Source of the DNA: Sphingomonas metalli
GTDB lineage: Bacteria > Pseudomonadota > Alphaproteobacteria > Sphingomonadales > Sphingomonadaceae
DNA: 64,000 nucleotides
Assembly: GCF_014641735.1 (NCBI RefSeq)
Contig: NZ_BMIH01000002.1
Location: 806,001-870,000, forward strand
Direction: 5' to 3'
Shown here: one piece after another, positions 1-9,430 of the stretch
Layout of the letters: each line of letters begins with the position of its first letter
Numbering within the stretch: the first letter of the stretch is position 1
Made by a program: the position numbers and the translations under genes
The notes under the pieces: model-generated
Database searches by the model: none
Told to the model about the DNA's origin: nothing
Seen by the model: the letters and a program-made list of their open reading frames with translations, nothing else

Positions 1-258
1 CTGGTCCGGCGGCGCGGGCGGCTGGGGGCGGTGTTCACCGGGATCATGCTCGTCGCCTATCTCGGCTACATCCTGCTCGTCGCCTTCGACAAGCCGCTGC
101 TCGCGCGGCCGGTCGCAGGCGGCGCGACATCGGTGGGCATTCCGCTGGGCCTCGGCGTCATCCTGCTCGCCATCCTCCTCACCGGCCTCTACGTCCGCCG
201 CGCCAATCGCGAGTTCGATGCCGAGGTCGCCGCGATCGTCGCGGAGGAGCGGGCATGA
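1..258 (+). CDS. DUF485 inner-membrane protein, 5' end outside window
   Basis: Small membrane protein of the DUF485 (YjcH-like) family, which is normally encoded just before an acetate/cation symporter. The reading frame is open from base 1 (it reads [17 protein letters not shown]), and the family is usually about 100 residues, so the true start lies upstream of the window. Two hydrophobic segments are visible, followed by a charged C-terminus ([20 protein letters not shown]) typical of the family. Its stop overlaps the start of the symporter gene (ATGA). The role is not biochemically settled; by context it is an accessory to the transporter. Confidence 0.85.
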   Translation: MVRRRGRLGAVFTGIMLVAYLGYILLVAFDKPLLARPVAGGATSVGIPLGLGVILLAILLTGLYVRRANREFDAEVAAIVAEERA

Positions 259-1874
259 GCGGCGGCACCGGATGGCCCGCACTCGCGATGTTCGCCGCCT
301 TCGTGCTGCTGACGCTCGGCATCACCCGCTGGGCGGCCCGGCGCACGCGCACCGCGGCCGATTTCTACGCCGCGGGCGGCGGCATCACCGGCTTCCAGAA
401 CGGCCTCGCCATTGCCGGCGACTTCATGTCGGCCGCCTCGTTCCTCGGCATCTCGGCGCAGATCTTCGCCGACGGCTATGACGGCCTCATCTATTCGATC
501 GGCTTCCTCGTCGGCTGGCCGATCGTGCTGTTCCTGATGGCCGAGCGGCTGCGCAACCTGGGCCGCTACACCTTCGCCGATGTCGCCTCCTTCCGCTTCG
601 CGCAGACGCCGGTGCGCACCCTCGCCGCGATCTCGACGCTGATGGTGGTGCTCTTCTACCTGATCGCGCAGATGGTCGGCGCGGGGCAGCTGATCCGGCT
701 GCTGTTCGGCCTGCCCTATCCCTATGCCGTGGCGATCGTCGGCGTGATGATGACGCTCTACGTCCTGTTCGGCGGGATGCTCGCGACCACCTGGGTGCAG
801 ATCGTCAAGGCGGTGCTGCTGCTCGGCGCGGCGAGCTTCATGGCCGCGGCCGTGCTGTGGCGCTTCGGCTTCTCGCCCGAGGCGCTGTTCGCCCGCGCGA
901 TCGAGGCGAAGACCGCCGCGGCGGCCGCCAAGGGCATGGCCGCCGACCAGGCCGCCGCCGCGGGCCGCGCGATCATGGGGCCGGGCGGGTTCATCAAGGA
1001 TCCCGTCTCCGCCCTGTCGCTGGGCCTGGCGCTGATGTTCGGCACCGCCGGGCTGCCGCATATCCTGATGCGCTTCTTCACCGTGCCCGATGCGCGGGCG
1101 GCGCGCACTTCGGTCCTGTGGGCGACGGGATGGATCGGCTATTTCTACCTCCTCACCTTCGTCATCGGCTTCGGCGCGATCGTGCTGGTGGGGACCGACG
1201 CCTTCTACCTCGATGCGGACGGCGCGCTGCGCGGCGGCGGCAACATGGCGGCGGTGCATCTGGCGCATGCGGTGGGCGGCGACCTGTTCCTCGGCTTCGT
1301 CTCGGCGGTCGCCTTCGCCACCATCCTCGCGGTGGTGGCGGGGCTGACCCTGTCGGGGGCCTCGGCGGTCAGCCACGATCTCTATGCCAGCGTGTGGCGG
1401 CGGGGGCGGAGCGACCAGGCGGCGGAGCTGCGCGTGTCGCGCATCACCGTGCTGGTCCTTGCGATCGTCGCGATCGGGCTCGGCATCCTGTTCGAGAAGC
1501 AGAATGTCGCCTTCATGGTCTCGCTCGCCTTCGCGCTCGCTGCCTCGGCCAATTTCCCGGTGCTGCTCCTGTCGCTGCTCTGGCCGGGCTGCACGACGCG
1601 CGGCGTGGTCGCGGGGGGCGCGGTGGGGCTGGTGCTGGCACTCGGCCTGACCATCCTGTCGCCGGCGATCTGGGTGACGGTGCTGGGCCATGCCGCACCC
1701 GTCTTTCCCTATGGCTCGCCCGCGCTCTTCTCGATGCCGGCGGCGTTCCTGACGATCTGGCTCGTCTCGCGGCTCGACCGGAGCGGCCGGGCGGCGGTGG
1801 ACCGGGCGGGCTATCTCGCCCAGCGGGTGCGGAGCGAGACCGGGATCGGCGCGGCGAAGGCGAGCGACCACTGA
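255..1874 (+). CDS. actP: ActP-like sodium:solute (cation/acetate) symporter
   Basis: A 539-residue sodium:solute symporter family protein with about 13 hydrophobic segments; it imports acetate or a related short-chain monocarboxylate with a cation across the inner membrane. Near the N-terminus it reads [18 protein letters not shown] and [11 protein letters not shown], the family signature for ActP-type members. It overlaps the upstream DUF485 gene by four bases, so the two are translationally coupled, which is the standard yjcH-actP arrangement. Substrate is inferred from family and neighbour; pyruvate or propionate are alternatives. Confidence 0.85.
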   Translation: MSGGTGWPALAMFAAFVLLTLGITRWAARRTRTAADFYAAGGGITGFQNGLAIAGDFMSAASFLGISAQIFADGYDGLIYSIGFLVGWPIVLFLMAERLRNLGRYTFADVASFRFAQTPVRTLAAISTLMVVLFYLIAQMVGAGQLIRLLFGLPYPYAVAIVGVMMTLYVLFGGMLATTWVQIVKAVLLLGAASFMAAAVLWRFGFSPEALFARAIEAKTAAAAAKGMAADQAAAAGRAIMGPGGFIKDPVSALSLGLALMFGTAGLPHILMRFFTVPDARAARTSVLWATGWIGYFYLLTFVIGFGAIVLVGTDAFYLDADGALRGGGNMAAVHLAHAVGGDLFLGFVSAVAFATILAVVAGLTLSGASAVSHDLYASVWRRGRSDQAAELRVSRITVLVLAIVAIGLGILFEKQNVAFMVSLAFALAASANFPVLLLSLLWPGCTTRGVVAGGAVGLVLALGLTILSPAIWVTVLGHAAPVFPYGSPALFSMPAAFLTIWLVSRLDRSGRAAVDRAGYLAQRVRSETGIGAAKASDH

Positions 1875-1928
1875 CCGCGAACGGACAGGCTATCTGCGGT
1901 TCAGCTGGACCCCGCTAAGGCGCCCGCG

Positions 1929-2789
1929 ATGCCCGCCCGCCGACTCTTGCCCGCCCCCGTGCTGCGCCTGATCGCGGCCGCGGCGCTCGCCCTGCCCGCC
2001 GCCGCGCAGGCGGCCGCCCCCGTGTCGGAGATCGTAATCGACGCGGGCAGCGGCCGCGTCCTCGACACCGCAGCGGCGGACCGGGTGCGCCCGCCCGCCT
2101 CGCTCACCAAGCTGATGACGCTGCTCCTCGCCTTCGAGGCGCTCGACAGGGGCACGCTGCGCGCGGGCGAGCAGCTGCGGATGAGCCGCCACGCCGCGGC
2201 GCAGGCGCCATCGAAGCTGGGCCTGGCGCCGGGACGCCGGATGGGCCTGCAGGAGGCGATGCGCAGCGTCGCGGTGATCTCCGCCAACGATGTCGCGGTC
2301 ATGCTGGCGGAGCGGATCGCGGGCAGCGAGCCGCGCTTCGTCGCGCAGATGAACCGGCGTGCGCGGCAGCTCGGCATGGCGCATACCCGCTTCGCCAATG
2401 CGACCGGCCTCGCTCCGGCCGGCGGGATGACGACCGCGCGCGACATGGCCACGCTCGCCCGCTACATCGTCCGCAGCCACCCGGCCCGCTACCGGCTGTT
2501 CGCCACCCGGTCGATCCGCTGGCGCGGGCAGACGCGGCCCAACCATAACCGGCTGCTCGGCACGGTGCGCGGGGTCGACGGGATGAAGACCGGCTATACG
2601 GTGCCCGCCGGCTACAATCTGGTCGCCTCGGCCGTGCGGCGGGGGCGACGGATGGTCGTGGTGGTGCTCGGCGCGCGGACCGCACCGGCGCGCGACGTCC
2701 GGGTCGCCAACCTCATCGAACTCGGCTTCTCGGCACCGGCCAAAGCCGCGCCGACCCCGGCCAGGGCGCGGGCGAGACGCCGGCGCTGA
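1929..2789 (+). CDS. D-alanyl-D-alanine carboxypeptidase (S11 family, DacA/DacC-like)
   Basis: A 286-residue periplasmic serine peptidase that trims the terminal D-Ala of peptidoglycan stem peptides. The three penicillin-binding motifs are present and in order: SLTK (in PPASLTKLMT), SAN (in VISANDVAVM) and KTG (in GMKTGYTVPAGYN). An N-terminal signal peptide is evident (LIAAAALALPAAAQAA). The C-terminus is short and rich in Ala, Pro and Arg, so the second domain seen in E. coli DacA is largely missing, as is common in alphaproteobacteria. It stands alone between the symporter and a leftward small gene. Confidence 0.85.
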   Translation: MPARRLLPAPVLRLIAAAALALPAAAQAAAPVSEIVIDAGSGRVLDTAAADRVRPPASLTKLMTLLLAFEALDRGTLRAGEQLRMSRHAAAQAPSKLGLAPGRRMGLQEAMRSVAVISANDVAVMLAERIAGSEPRFVAQMNRRARQLGMAHTRFANATGLAPAGGMTTARDMATLARYIVRSHPARYRLFATRSIRWRGQTRPNHNRLLGTVRGVDGMKTGYTVPAGYNLVASAVRRGRRMVVVVLGARTAPARDVRVANLIELGFSAPAKAAPTPARARARRRR

Positions 2790-2796
2790 GGCCGCG

Positions 2797-3015
2797 TCAG
2801 TCGATCAGCCGTTCGGCCATGTCATAGGCCTCGACCCGGGTCCAGTCGGGGGCGTGTCGATAGAGCTTGGCGGGGATCGGCCGGGTCCGCCGCTGGACCC
2901 GGACGGGGCGCAGGATCATGGCCTCGCGCCCGCGCCGCCCGGCCCGCTGGACGCGCTGATGCTGATGGACGAACAGCGCGACGAGCAGCGCGCAACCGAG
3001 CATGGCGTACAGCAT
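2797..3015 (-). CDS. Small hypothetical single-TM protein
   Basis: A 72-residue protein, unrecognised. One N-terminal hydrophobic stretch (LYAMLGCALLVALFV) is followed by a very basic tail with many Arg residues. The ATG at 3015 has AGG about six bases upstream, which supports translation. It is convergent with the carboxypeptidase gene (7 bp apart) and divergent from the PAP2 gene. Function cannot be inferred; it could be a small membrane anchor. Confidence 0.5.
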   Translation of the reverse strand: MLYAMLGCALLVALFVHQHQRVQRAGRRGREAMILRPVRVQRRTRPIPAKLYRHAPDWTRVEAYDMAERLID

Positions 3016-3144
3016 AGGACCTGCGAATTGCTTAATGAGGCGGTTACCATAACGCCTTGTCTTAGCTTGGGTTCATCGCATGTCGGCGACTCCGGAATTT
3101 GACCGTGGCGCGGCACCGCCCCGTCCCGGCGGCGTTCATCGGAC

Positions 3145-4137
3145 ATGGTATGCAGCACCCAGACGGCAGAACGCTTCGCCCCGGCCTGGGCGCTGATCGC
3201 GACGTTGACGCTGTGTACGCTGCTCGCCTGTGCGCGCCTCGGCTTCCGCTTCGTCCATCCCGCGCTGCCGGCCGGGGCGGTGCTGCTCCTCGCCGGCGCA
3301 GCGATCGTCGGCGCGGTCACCGACCGGCCGCGGCTGCGGGCGGGAGCGGGCGCCTTGCTGCTGATGACGCTCTTTACCCTGATCGGCGTCGTCCTCTCCT
3401 ATGCTTTGGCGGCGCGGGGCGGCGCCCTGTGGGACGGGGCGCTGGCGCGGCTCGACCGCCAGCTCTGGTTCGACTGGCCGGCGGTGTTCGCCGCGGCGGA
3501 CCGCTCGGGCGCGCTGCTCTGGATCGGCGGCATCGCCTATCACAGCCTGCCCGTGCAGATGGTCGTCTGCATCGTGGTGCTGAGCGCCACCAGCCGCAAC
3601 GCCGCGTTGCAGACCACCGTCACCGCCGCGATCGCCTGCGGCATGGCGACGATCCTGATCTCCGGCGCGATCCCCGCCATGGGCAATGTCTTCGATCCGG
3701 ATCGCTATTCGGCGCTGTGGCCCTCGGTCGCATGGCTGGAGCGCGACCTGATCGCGGGGCTGCGCGACGGCAGCCAGCGCAGCATCGACCTGACCCAATT
3801 GTGGGGCATCGTCACCTTCCCCAGCTATCATGCCGCGCTGCCGCTGATCCTCGCCTGGGGGCTGCGCGACGTGCCTTGGCTGCGGGTCATCGCGCCGGTC
3901 TGGGCGGCGCTGACGATCCTCGCCACGCCCGTGTTCGGGGGCCATTACGGGGTCGACGTGCTGGCCGGGATCGCCATGGCTCCCGCCGCGCTTTTCATCG
4001 TATCGTCCGAGACTTGGCTGGGCATGTTTGCTATGCGCGGGCCCACGCGCAACCTTCCGGCGCGGCCGCTGCCGGCACCTGTCGCCGGCGGGGCCGGCCG
4101 GGTAGCGGCATCGGAGGCGATCCATGGCTGGGACTGA
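3145..4137 (+). CDS. PAP2-superfamily membrane phosphatase/phosphotransferase
   Basis: A 330-residue multi-TM protein of the PAP2 (type 2 phosphatidic acid phosphatase, Aur1/Ipt1-like) superfamily. The C-terminal third carries the paired catalytic signatures: FPSYHAALPL (phosphate-binding Ser-Tyr-His) and GGHYGVDVLAG (the His-Asp region). About six hydrophobic segments precede or surround them. Members act on lipid or inositol phosphates at the membrane; in sphingolipid-making bacteria an inositolphosphotransferase-like role is possible but unproven. Its 3' end overlaps the crtW start by 14 bp, so it is probably co-transcribed with the carotenoid gene. Confidence 0.75.
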   Translation: MVCSTQTAERFAPAWALIATLTLCTLLACARLGFRFVHPALPAGAVLLLAGAAIVGAVTDRPRLRAGAGALLLMTLFTLIGVVLSYALAARGGALWDGALARLDRQLWFDWPAVFAAADRSGALLWIGGIAYHSLPVQMVVCIVVLSATSRNAALQTTVTAAIACGMATILISGAIPAMGNVFDPDRYSALWPSVAWLERDLIAGLRDGSQRSIDLTQLWGIVTFPSYHAALPLILAWGLRDVPWLRVIAPVWAALTILATPVFGGHYGVDVLAGIAMAPAALFIVSSETWLGMFAMRGPTRNLPARPLPAPVAGGAGRVAASEAIHGWD

Positions 4138-4909
4138 CGGGATCCATCCCGCCGCCGCGCGCCGCCCCGCGGTCCCGGCCCGCGCGGGCGCCCGCCAGAC
4201 GCGCGCCAGCCTCGCCCTCGCTGCGGCGATCGGGACGGCGTGGCTCGGCATCCATTTCGGCGCGATCTTCGGCTGGCGCTGGTCGCTGCCGACCGCGCCG
4301 CTCGCCGCGCTGCTGATCCTCGTCCAGGCCTGGCTGAGCACCGGGTTGTTCATTATCGCGCACGACTGCATGCACGGCTCGTTCGCGCCGGGGCGGCCGC
4401 GGCTGAACCGCCTGGTCGGCGCGCTGTGCCTCGCCGCCTATGCCGGGCTCTCCTATCGGCACCTGCTGCCCAAGCACCATGAACATCACCGCGCGCCCGG
4501 CACGGCGGAGGATCCCGATTTCCATCCCGCCGAACCGCGGCGCGCCCTGCCCTGGTTCGTCCGCTTCTTCACCGGCTATTACACCCATGCGCAGATCCTG
4601 CGGATCACGCTGGCGGCGATCGTCTATCTGCTGCTCGGCGCGACGTTGCCGAACATCATCCTGTTCTGGGCGGTGCCGGCGCTCCTCGCGCTGGCGCAGC
4701 TGTTCGTCTTCGGCACCTATCTGCCGCACCGCCACCACGACACGGGCTTCGTCGACGGTCACCGGGCGCGCAGCAACGACTGGTCGCGCCTGACCTCGCT
4801 GGTGACCTGCTTCCATTTCGGCGCCTATCACCACGAACATCATCTCAGCCCCGCCACCCCCTGGTGGCAGCTGCCGCGGATCAGGGCAGAGGCGCCAGCG
4901 CGGCGCTGA
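4124..4909 (+). CDS. crtW: Beta-carotene ketolase CrtW
   Basis: A 261-residue membrane di-iron oxygenase that adds keto groups at C4/C4' of the beta-ionone rings, giving echinenone/canthaxanthin or astaxanthin. The histidine clusters are all present: HDCMHGS, HHEHH (in LPKHHEHHRAPG), PHRHHD and a second HHEHH near the C-terminus followed by SPATPWWQLP, as in CrtW rather than general fatty-acid desaturases. Four hydrophobic segments are seen. The start overlaps the PAP2 gene. Its 3' end overlaps the convergent crtX by 29 bp, so both carotenoid genes lie tail to tail. Confidence 0.88.
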   Translation: MAGTDGIHPAAARRPAVPARAGARQTRASLALAAAIGTAWLGIHFGAIFGWRWSLPTAPLAALLILVQAWLSTGLFIIAHDCMHGSFAPGRPRLNRLVGALCLAAYAGLSYRHLLPKHHEHHRAPGTAEDPDFHPAEPRRALPWFVRFFTGYYTHAQILRITLAAIVYLLLGATLPNIILFWAVPALLALAQLFVFGTYLPHRHHDTGFVDGHRARSNDWSRLTSLVTCFHFGAYHHEHHLSPATPWWQLPRIRAEAPARR

Positions 4910-6116
4910 TCCGGGCGGCGGCGGCCTCCGCCCCGCCCGCCTTGGCCATCTCGGCCGCGACGTGCCCGGCCGCCTCCCGATAGGACGGCTGGTCGAGCAC
5001 CCGCCGCAGCACGGCGGCCAGCCGCGCCGGGGTCAGGCGGCGCGGCGCGATCACCTCCGCCGCGCCGATCCGCGCCAGCCGCGCCGCGGTGCCCGGCTGC
5101 TCGAAAGCGATCGGGACGGCGACGATCGGCAGACCGGCGCCCAGCGCGTCGAGCACCGTGTTGAACCCGCCATGCAGCACCGCGGCGGCGCACTGCGGCA
5201 GCACCGTCTCCTGCGGCCAGAAGGCGGCGACCAGCGGGTCGCCCGGCAGCGCGGCCTCGTCCGCCGGGGTCAGTCCCCCGCCATGCGCGATCACCGCCCG
5301 CGCCCCGATCCGCGCACAGGCGCGCGCCATGGTGGCGAACACCGCCTTGCGCCCGCCCTGGAGCGACCCGAGCGAGCAGAAGACCAGCGGCCGGCCGTCG
5401 ACCGGCAGCGCCGCACCGGCCGGCGGGACCGCGCGCCACGGGCCGCCGTAGAAGAAACGGGCCGGCAGCGCGCGGCGGGGATAGTCGAGCGCGGCGGGGC
5501 ATTGCGCAACCTGCGCCAACGCATCCTCGCCCGCGTCCGCGATCCGCCAGAGGCGCCGGCGCTCGCGCAGCACCCGGTCGATCGGGCGCATCAGCACCGC
5601 CGACACGCCATAGCCCCCGCGGTTGCGGAACCGACCCAGCGGCCCCGAACGATAGCGCCAGCCGAGAAACGGGGGCGGCACCTCCGCCTCGGCCAGCAGC
5701 GGCAGGCCCGTGACGCTGACGACATGGGGCAGGCGCAGGCGCTGCGCGACGAGCGGGCCGGCGGGCTCGGCCGCGTCGGCGATCACCGCATCCGCACCGA
5801 TCCGCTCGAGCGTGGCGGGCGCGGCATCGAGCAGCCGCTCGGTCATCCGCGCGGTCGCCGCGATCATCCGGGTCAGCCCGCCCAGCCCGGTCGGCGCGGC
5901 GAGCCGGTCGAGATAGGGCGCCAGCGACGGCTGCGGGCCATCGGCCAAAGGCGCGAAGCCGATATCGGGCGCGGTCACGTAGCGCGCGCATTCGGGGATG
6001 TGGACGATGGTGGCGCGGTGCCCCTGGCGGACGAGCGCGCCGCCCAGCACCTGCAACGGGTTGAGGTGTCCGGGCACCGGCGGGGCGATGATCGCGAAGT
6101 GACGGCGCACGCTCAC
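4881..6116 (-). CDS. crtX: Zeaxanthin glucosyltransferase CrtX
   Basis: A 411-residue GT1-family UDP-glycosyltransferase that glucosylates hydroxylated carotenoids. The N-terminus reads FAIIAPPVPGHLNPLQVLGG, the acceptor-side signature of CrtX/MGT enzymes. The C-terminal half contains VFCSLGSLQGG and the nucleotide-sugar motif region FWPQETVLPQCAAAVLHGG followed by GLPIVAVPIAFEQPG. Next to crtW this implies glycosylated ketocarotenoids, as known from sphingomonads and Brevundimonas. The stop lies inside the end of crtW on the other strand. Confidence 0.88.
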   Translation of the reverse strand: MSVRRHFAIIAPPVPGHLNPLQVLGGALVRQGHRATIVHIPECARYVTAPDIGFAPLADGPQPSLAPYLDRLAAPTGLGGLTRMIAATARMTERLLDAAPATLERIGADAVIADAAEPAGPLVAQRLRLPHVVSVTGLPLLAEAEVPPPFLGWRYRSGPLGRFRNRGGYGVSAVLMRPIDRVLRERRRLWRIADAGEDALAQVAQCPAALDYPRRALPARFFYGGPWRAVPPAGAALPVDGRPLVFCSLGSLQGGRKAVFATMARACARIGARAVIAHGGGLTPADEAALPGDPLVAAFWPQETVLPQCAAAVLHGGFNTVLDALGAGLPIVAVPIAFEQPGTAARLARIGAAEVIAPRRLTPARLAAVLRRVLDQPSYREAAGHVAAEMAKAGGAEAAAARISAALAPLP

Positions 6117-6186
6117 GCCGCCTCTCTCCGACGCCCGGCGCCCTTTGTCATCAACTTGAATCGGAATTGGATTTCCCGCCGGGACC

Positions 6187-6225
6187 GGGGTCCACCCTTC
6201 CCGCGCGGCGGAAAGGGCGGACCCC
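6187..6225. terminator. GC-rich hairpin downstream of the PEP-CTERM gene
   Basis: Imperfect inverted repeat: arms GGGGTCCaCCCTT and AAGGGcGGACCCC surround a GC loop. There is no U tract on either side, so it is a candidate factor-dependent terminator or a short repeat element between the PEP-CTERM gene (ending at 6242) and crtX. Confidence 0.4.
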
Positions 6226-6241
6226 GATCAGCGGGCGCCGA

Positions 6242-7033
6242 TCAATAGCTGATCGCGAGCTTGCGACGGCGATAGCGCGCCGCCGCGCCGACCATGCCGA
6301 AGCCGAGCAGCATCATCGCCCAGGTGCCGGGCTCGGGCACCGCAGTCGCGAACGAACCGGCCAGCGCGGGGCGCAGCGATTCGAAGCCGTCCGATCCGTC
6401 GACCTCGCCCGGCGCCGCCCCGATCCCGACCGGATCGAGCGCGCCGTGAATGTCGAAGGCGAGCAGGTCGAACCGGTCCAGCGCCGAGCGGTAGAAGCCG
6501 ATATTGTCGACATTATAGGGGTTGTCGATGTCGTCCGGACCGCTGACGCCGGGCGAGCCGATCTCGATCGGATCGGGCAGGAAGATCATGCCCGGTCCCA
6601 GCGCCAGCACGCCGCTGTCGAAATCGAGCGAGCCGTCCGCCGCCGAGGCGACGGTGGCGATCGTCCACCAGGATTCGCCGATCACCGGCGCCGCTTCGAA
6701 CACCTCGATCACGCCGTCGCCGTCGCGATCGTCGCTCAGCGCCGGGGCGAGGGCCTGGACCTGCTGGGTGAGCGGATCGCCGATATTGAGGTTGCCCGCA
6801 TAATTGGCGTGGAGGTGGAGCTGGTGGTCGCCCGCGGCCAGCGCGCCGGCCGCGGCGGTGATGCGGAAGCGGATGGTGCTGGCACCGGCATCGTAATCGA
6901 CCGTCACCCGGCCGAGCGGCGTCTCGCCGCGCGACGGTGCCAGATCGGCGACGAAGGTCGCCGCATTCGCCGCCGCGGGGCAGGCGCAAGCCATGGCCGC
7001 GGCAAGTGCCGCGCGCCCGATCGTTCGAACCAT
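6242..7033 (-). CDS. PEPxxWA-CTERM protein with a CHRD-like domain
   Basis: A 263-residue exported protein. It has a signal peptide (AALAAAMACACPAAANA) and ends with VPEPGTWAMMLLGFGMVGAA then RYRRRK, the PEPxxWA-CTERM sorting signal: Pro-Glu-Pro, a TM helix and an Arg-rich tail, processed by exosortase. The mature part (SRGETPLGRVTVDYDAGASTI, then HQLHLHANYAGN) resembles the CHRD fold seen in surface proteins. The role is unknown; such proteins are tied to extracellular polysaccharide or surface layers. The upstream leader has a plausible ribosome site (GGGAGG) seven bases before the ATG. Confidence 0.8.
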   Translation of the reverse strand: MVRTIGRAALAAAMACACPAAANAATFVADLAPSRGETPLGRVTVDYDAGASTIRFRITAAAGALAAGDHQLHLHANYAGNLNIGDPLTQQVQALAPALSDDRDGDGVIEVFEAAPVIGESWWTIATVASAADGSLDFDSGVLALGPGMIFLPDPIEIGSPGVSGPDDIDNPYNVDNIGFYRSALDRFDLLAFDIHGALDPVGIGAAPGEVDGSDGFESLRPALAGSFATAVPEPGTWAMMLLGFGMVGAAARYRRRKLAISY

Positions 7034-7255
7034 GATGGAAACCCTCCCTGTGCAAAGGACGGGCCTTGGACCCGCGGCGTGGTTAACGGCGGCCCGGACC
7101 CAAGTTTCCGAAGAAAACCATGTATTTACAGCAACTTGATTTGCATCATCCAGTTTTCGCCGGCGCGCCCCGCCGCCCTGTCATGGAGCGATGATCAGGC
7201 TGGAGCCGCCGATATCCCGCCATGGCGCAGGGCGGCGAGCCATGGCGGGCGCGGC

Positions 7256-8083
7256 TCAGCCGCGGATGAAGGCGAGGAGGTCGGCGTTGATCCGGTCGGC
7301 ATGGGTCGTCGGCATGCCGTGCGGATAGCCCGGATAGGATTTCAGCACCGCGTCCCGGACGATCGTCGCCGAGACCTTGCCCGTCGTGGCGAAGGGCACG
7401 ACCTGGTCGTCCTCGCCGTGCATCACCAGCGTCGGCACGGCGATCGCCTTCAGGTCCTCGGTGAAGTCGGTCTCGGAAAAGGCCTTGATGCCCAGCGTGT
7501 GCGCCAGCACGCTGCCCTGCATGCCCTGCCGCCACCAGTTGCGGCGGACCCCTTCCTTCACCTCGGCGCCGTCGCGATTATAGCCGAAGAAGGGCAGGGT
7601 GAAGTCGTAGAAGAATTGCGCGCGGTTGGTGGCGGTCTGATGGCGGACGTCGTCGAACACCGCGATCCGCACCCCGTCGGGATTGGCATCGGTACGGACC
7701 ATGATCGGTGCGACGGCGCTGACCAGCACCGCCTTGGCGACCCGGCCCGGCCTGGCGCGGGCGACATAGCGCGCCACCTCGCCCCCGCCGGTCGAATGAC
7801 CGACATGGACCGCATCGCGATGGTCGAGCGCGTCGGTCAGCGCGATCACGTCGGCGACATAGCTGTCCATGTCGTGCCCGCCCGCCGACTGGGAGGAGCG
7901 GCCATGACCGCGCCGGTCGTGCGCCACCACGCGATAGCCTTCCCCCAGGAAGAACATCATCTGCGCGTCCCAGTCGTCGGCGCTGAGCGGCCAGCCATGG
8001 TGGAAATGGATGACCGGCGCATCGCGCGGCCCCCAGTCCTTGTAGAAGATCTCGGTTCCGTCGGTCGTGCTGATATACGGCAT
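7256..8083 (-). CDS. Alpha/beta hydrolase (non-haem chloroperoxidase/arylesterase-like)
   Basis: A 275-residue alpha/beta hydrolase. The start at 8083 (MPYISTTDGTEIFYKDWGP) is chosen because AGGGAGA sits just upstream and the family begins this way; a longer frame to 8230 has no support. The nucleophile elbow is GHSTGGG (Ser97), the oxyanion region is HHGWPLSADDW, and the Asp and His are in HGEDDQVVPF and YPHGMPTTH. This pattern matches cofactor-free haloperoxidase/esterases. The substrate cannot be told from sequence. Confidence 0.85.
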   Translation of the reverse strand: MPYISTTDGTEIFYKDWGPRDAPVIHFHHGWPLSADDWDAQMMFFLGEGYRVVAHDRRGHGRSSQSAGGHDMDSYVADVIALTDALDHRDAVHVGHSTGGGEVARYVARARPGRVAKAVLVSAVAPIMVRTDANPDGVRIAVFDDVRHQTATNRAQFFYDFTLPFFGYNRDGAEVKEGVRRNWWRQGMQGSVLAHTLGIKAFSETDFTEDLKAIAVPTLVMHGEDDQVVPFATTGKVSATIVRDAVLKSYPGYPHGMPTTHADRINADLLAFIRG

Positions 8084-8468
8084 GGCCTGTCTCCCTCGTG
8101 ATGATGGTACGCGGGTACACCGGGACGCAGGCCGGCCGACGCGATGCGCCGGCCGTCGTCCCGATCCGATCATAGCCCGTCCGGTGGCTGAAGCTGCATC
8201 CTTTTCAGCGGCTTGCCCGCACAACCCCACGCCCTGCCGACGGTCGCCGGAGGCCGATCACGCCTTCCCGGCCCGTCGCCCCCGCGCCGGCCAAGGCGGT
8301 CAGGCGGCTCCGGCGCCGCGCCACGACGTCGTGCCTGCGGGCTGGAGCAAGATGATCTCGCTTTGACGCGCGCCCGACCGTTCGCCCTGAGCGCAGTCGA
8401 AGGGCCTGAGACCTGACCGAGCTTTGACGTCGCTCAGCACGAACGGGGCAATGTGAGGTCACCCAGCT
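8084..8468. other. Gene-free interval between hydrolase and Crp/Fnr genes
   Basis: About 385 bp with no convincing gene on either strand. It holds the leader of the hydrolase gene and the paired repeat described at 8379-8445; nothing else stands out. Confidence 0.6.
8379..8445. repeat. Inverted pair of REP-like elements
   Basis: Two inverted copies of a short motif: CGTTCGCCCTGAGCG at the left and CGCTCAGCACGAACG at the right (13 of 15 positions complementary). The core 'TTCGCCCTGAGCGCAGTCGAAGG' type is a common intergenic repeat in sphingomonads, and a related copy is at 25142-25170. The pair could fold into a cruciform or RNA hairpin downstream of the Crp/Fnr gene. Confidence 0.6.
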
Positions 8469-9206
8469 CTATCGCGCGGCGGGCAGCCACTCGGGCTGGA
8501 AGCTCGGCTGGCGCGCCTTGAGCGGCGACAGCTGCCGCAGTCCGTCGAGGTCGAGCAGCCGCACCCGGTGCCCCTGCGCCCCCTCGCGCGCGATCAGCCA
8601 CGCCTCCTCCAGGCTGCGGATCGTGCGGTTCACATGCACTCCCGTCAGGCCGAGCAGGTCGCCGATCACCTCCTGCGTGATCGGCAGGTCGAACGTGTCG
8701 TCGCGGACCAGGCCGATCGGCATCAGCCGCGCGTGCAGGTCGAGGAGGAGCCGCGCCAGCTGTTCCTTGGCGGAGGCGTTGCCGGTCACCGCCAGCACGT
8801 CCATCAGTGCCAGCCGCTCCATCTGGATGGCCATGGTGAACAGCGCCGCAAGGCGCGGCTCCGCCGCGAACAGCGCACCATAGCGCGCAAAGGGAACGAA
8901 GGCCGTGACCGCCTCGGTCAACGCGGTCAGCGTGTCGGCCGAGGTCGGCAGCACCATGCTCGGCGTGCCCAGCATGTCGCCCGGCAGGTGCAGCTTCTGG
9001 ATCAGGCGGTTGCCGTTGCGCAGCGTGAGCGACGAGGCGACCCAGCCGCTGATCAGAAGGTGGAAGCCCTTGGTCGGCTCGCCTTCGCGCTGGAAGGTCT
9101 CGCCGCGACGCCGCAGCGATTCCGGATTGCCGAGGGCCAGCAGCGCCTGCTCCTCCTGCGGGGTCAGATCCGCCAGCGCCCGAAAGCGATGGATCGGGTA
9201 GGCCAT
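8469..9206 (-). CDS. Crp/Fnr-family transcriptional regulator
   Basis: A 245-residue regulator with an N-terminal cyclic-nucleotide-binding-type beta-barrel (FQREGEPTKGFHLLISGWVA, then LPGDMLGTPSM) and a C-terminal Crp helix-turn-helix (LPITQEVIGDLLGLTGVHVN). The start at 9206 follows AGGAGA with a seven-base spacer, so upstream in-frame codons were rejected. No N-terminal cysteine cluster is seen, so it is not an oxygen-sensing FNR with an Fe-S cluster. It is divergent from the DUF4287 gene. The signal and regulon are unknown. Confidence 0.85.
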   Translation of the reverse strand: MAYPIHRFRALADLTPQEEQALLALGNPESLRRRGETFQREGEPTKGFHLLISGWVASSLTLRNGNRLIQKLHLPGDMLGTPSMVLPTSADTLTALTEAVTAFVPFARYGALFAAEPRLAALFTMAIQMERLALMDVLAVTGNASAKEQLARLLLDLHARLMPIGLVRDDTFDLPITQEVIGDLLGLTGVHVNRTIRSLEEAWLIAREGAQGHRVRLLDLDGLRQLSPLKARQPSFQPEWLPAAR

Positions 9207-9430
9207 TTCGATCTCCTTGATGCGCGCGGGCATCGATGCACGGCCGGGCATCTAGGGCGGGACCGACATTGTTCTCAACCGTACCGACGCTGATGCATGT
9301 TGGGGTCCGGGCACAGAAAGCCGAACGATATCGACATCTTGGCGGCAAAGCCTGAAGATCGACGCGGGACGCGTGCACGGAATGGGCGGTCGCCGGCCGC
9401 TGCAACTCCCCCCTATCGAAGGAGACGATC

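Noticed and set aside
189..1871. Long minus-strand open frame opposite the actP symporter
   Set aside because: Composition is Arg/Gly/His/Pro-rich with no motif; it is the mirror of a high-GC gene, and the plus-strand symporter is unambiguous.
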